Assembly (NCBI GenBank): GCA_050996405.1
Contig: JBPCRW010000222.1
Coordinates: forward strand, 1-7,054
Origin: JBPCRW01 sp050996405
GTDB lineage: Bacteria; Acidobacteriota; Blastocatellia; Pyrinomonadales; Pyrinomonadaceae
Direction of reading: 5' to 3'
Length of the DNA stretch: 7,054 nt
How positions within the stretch are numbered: position 1 is the stretch's first letter; each line of letters starts with the position of its first letter. Under the pieces are notes generated by a model. That model had not been told where the DNA came from and did no database searches. It saw nothing but the letters and a program-made list of their open reading frames with translations. Shown one piece after another: positions 5,208 to 7,054 of the stretch. The position numbers were made by a program, and so were the translations under genes.

Positions 5208-7054
5208 GGTGAGCTTCCGGCGATTTGAAAGAACGAAGCCGCAAGCTGTTCGCAACAACCGAGACGCTTGAAAGACTCATCGCCGCGCTCGCCAGAACCG
5301 GCGAGAGCAGTATGCCGAAAAACGGATATAAAATTCCGGCGGCAACCGGAATGCCGATGACGTTGTAAATAAACGCCCAGAACAGATTTTGTTTGACCGA
5401 GCGAATCGTCGCTTTTGATAATGCAATCGCCGTCACCACGCCGCGCAAATCGCCTTTGATTAAAGTGATGTCGCTCGCTTCAATCGCCACGTCCGTTCCC
5501 GTTCCGATGGTAATGCCGACATCGGCTTGCGCCAACGCGGGCGCGTCGTTTATTCCGTCGCCGACCATTCCGACAATTTTCTTTTCGGCTTGCAGGCGTT
5601 TGATTTCGCCGGATTTTCCTTCGGGCAAAACTTCCGCCAGCACACGCTTGATGCCGACCTGCGCGGCAACTGCTTCAGCCGTTCGTTTGTTATCGCCGGT
5701 CATCATCACGACTTCCAAACCTAAATTCTGCAAGGCTTGAACCGCGTCTTTTGATTCGGGCTTTACCGTGTCGGCGACGGCGACAATTCCGGCGAACTTA
5801 TTATCAATCGCCGCGAACATCGGCGTTTTTCCTTCACCAGCCAATTTTTCAACAGTCGTTTCTGCGCCGTTTAAAGAAATCTTTCTTTCGTTCATAAGGC
5901 GTAAATTTCCGAGCAGTAAATCTTTTCCCGAAACTTTTGCTTCGATGCCGCGACCTTCGAGCGCGTTGAAATTTTCGACCTTCGCAAACTGTAAATTTCT
6001 CGTTTCCGCGCCGCGCACAATTGCCGCCGCGAGCGGATGTTCGCTCGACTTTTCGGCGGAAGCAACTATTGTTAGAAAATCCATTTCGGTAAAACCGTCA
6101 GAGGCGATTATGTCGGTCAAACTTGGTTCGCCTTTCGTAATCGTGCCGGTTTTGTCCAACACAATCGTATTGAGCTTGTGCGCGGTTTCAAGACTCGCGC
6201 CGCCTTTGATTAAAATTCCGTTTTCCGCTCCCTTTCCCGTTCCGACCATAATCGCCGTCGGCGTTGCCAATCCTAAAGCGCACGGACAGGCGATAATCAA
6301 AACGGAAACGAAACTGACGAGCGCGAAAGTAAAGCGCGTATCAACCGGCGCGGCGACAAACCAGATGACGAACGCGACGATTGCGATGCAAATGACAATC
6401 GGCGTAAAAATGCCGCTTATTGTATCGGCTAATTTTGCAATCGGCGGCTTCGAGCCTTGCGCGTCCTGCACAAGGCGGACGATTTGCTGCAACGCCGTGT
6501 CTTTCCCGACCTTTGTCGCTTTAAATTGAAACGCGCCGGTTTTATTAATAGTCGCGCCGAAAATCTCGTCGCCCGTTTTCTTCTCGACCGGAAGGCTTTC
6601 GCCCGTCAGCATTGATTCGTCAATCGCCGACGAGCCTTCGGTTACCACGCCGTCGACCGGAATTTTCTCGCCCGGACGCACTAAAACAATATCTCCCGGC
6701 ACAACTTCTTCGGTTTCGATTTCCATTTCCCTGTCGTCGCGGATAACCCGCGCCGTTTTCGCTTGCAGTCCGACTAGTTTGCGAATCGCCGCGCCCGTCT
6801 GACCTTTGACACGGGACTCAAGCATTCTGCCCAAAAGAATCAAAGCGATGATGACGCTTGCCGCCTCGAAATAAACCGGAACACCGGTCATATTTTCCAT
6901 TCCGGGCATCGCCGTTTGATTTGCCGCCGCGAAAAACGTCGGATATACGGTTGCCGCAATCGAGTAAAGAAAAGCCGCGCCCGTTCCGACGGCAATCAGC
7001 GTATTCATATCGGCGGCGCGATGCCGGAACGCCGCCCACGCTCCGAGATAAAAC
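5203..7054 (-). CDS. copA: Copper-exporting P1B-1-type ATPase, N-terminus outside the window
   Basis: This is the C-terminal 617 residues or so of a Cu(I)-transporting P-type ATPase of the inner membrane, which pumps Cu(I) out of the cytoplasm using ATP. Counting from the Met at 7008-7006, the motifs are TGES at 135-138 (actuator), the CPC of the transport site at 241-243, and DKTGT at 285-289 with the phosphorylated D285. SEHP follows at 322-325 (ATP-binding domain) and GDGINDAP at 483-490. YN (548-549) and MSLSS (577-581) in the last two membrane helices are the residues that mark the Cu(I) subgroup. A Met-rich loop (M34, M37, M40) follows the first helix in view. That Met is not the start: the frame stays open to the window edge and reads FYLGAWAAFRHRAAD, a normal internal CopA sequence. 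Any N-terminal metal-binding domains and the promoter are therefore outside. The cupredoxin gene follows 14 bases downstream. Confidence 0.97.
   Translation of the reverse strand, partial: FYLGAWAAFRHRAADMNTLIAVGTGAAFLYSIAATVYPTFFAAANQTAMPGMENMTGVPVYFEAASVIIALILLGRMLESRVKGQTGAAIRKLVGLQAKTARVIRDDREMEIETEEVVPGDIVLVRPGEKIPVDGVVTEGSSAIDESMLTGESLPVEKKTGDEIFGATINKTGAFQFKATKVGKDTALQQIVRLVQDAQGSKPPIAKLADTISGIFTPIVICIAIVAFVIWFVAAPVDTRFTFALVSFVSVLIIACPCALGLATPTAIMVGTGKGAENGILIKGGASLETAHKLNTIVLDKTGTITKGEPSLTDIIASDGFTEMDFLTIVASAEKSSEHPLAAAIVRGAETRNLQFAKVENFNALEGRGIEAKVSGKDLLLGNLRLMNERKISLNGAETTVEKLAGEGKTPMFAAIDNKFAGIVAVADTVKPESKDAVQALQNLGLEVVMMTGDNKRTAEAVAAQVGIKRVLAEVLPEGKSGEIKRLQAEKKIVGMVGDGINDAPALAQADVGITIGTGTDVAIEASDITLIKGDLRGVVTAIALSKATIRSVKQNLFWAFIYNVIGIPVAAGILYPFFGILLSPVLASAAMSLSSVSVVANSLRLRSFKSPEAHR

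Noticed and set aside
5768..6529. Long plus-strand open frame of 253 codons
   Set aside because: It lies wholly antisense to the ATPase, whose motifs are unmistakable. The product is low in complexity and the frame reflects codon bias of the real gene.
5203..7008. Copper ATPase as a complete 601-residue gene starting at the Met at 7008
   Set aside because: The frame continues without a stop to the window edge with typical internal CopA sequence, and the helices expected before this point are missing, so the gene is cut by the window.

Overview
The window reads as a chromosomal segment of a Gram-negative-type bacterium: one product has a signal peptide and looks like an outer-membrane beta-barrel. 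Composition is moderate in G+C, and codon use looks alike across all the genes. The pairing of a BlaI-type repressor with a short M56 protease, plus the general flavour of the proteins, makes me think of Acidobacteriota (Blastocatellia-like). That is an impression, not something shown by a marker gene.

Layout, left to right. Bases 1-87 hold the start of a leftward gene I do not recognise, cut by the window edge. A 366-bp divergent intergenic region follows, containing a perfect 29-bp tandem duplication and then a 17-bp palindrome embedded in a likely promoter. Rightward operon 1 encodes a BlaI/MecI/CopY-family repressor (494-937) and a membrane M56 metalloprotease of the BlaR1/MecR1 type without a sensor domain (943-1953). 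It ends at a good intrinsic terminator (1969-1997). A second palindrome of the same design sits directly in front of rightward operon 2. That operon encodes a membrane heme/FAD/[2Fe-2S] reductase (2041-3720) and a probable outer-membrane beta-barrel (3741-4547). Convergent to these, on the minus strand, are a copper-exporting P1B-1 ATPase (5203 to beyond 7054, N-terminus outside the window) and a membrane-anchored cupredoxin (4811-5188).

How they may work together (inference). The two palindromes share the half-sites TACTA and TAGTA with a 7-bp centre. They are the natural operators for the BlaI-like repressor, so operon 1 would be autoregulated and operon 2 would be its target. The M56 protease would relieve repression by cleaving the repressor. 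The output is therefore not a beta-lactamase but a transmembrane electron-transfer protein plus an envelope protein, beside a copper export module. The set recalls the copY-cupA-copA logic of Gram-positive copper operons. A metal- or redox-stress response is the most economical reading, but the inducer and the link to the copper genes are not shown: the promoter of the copper operon lies outside the window.
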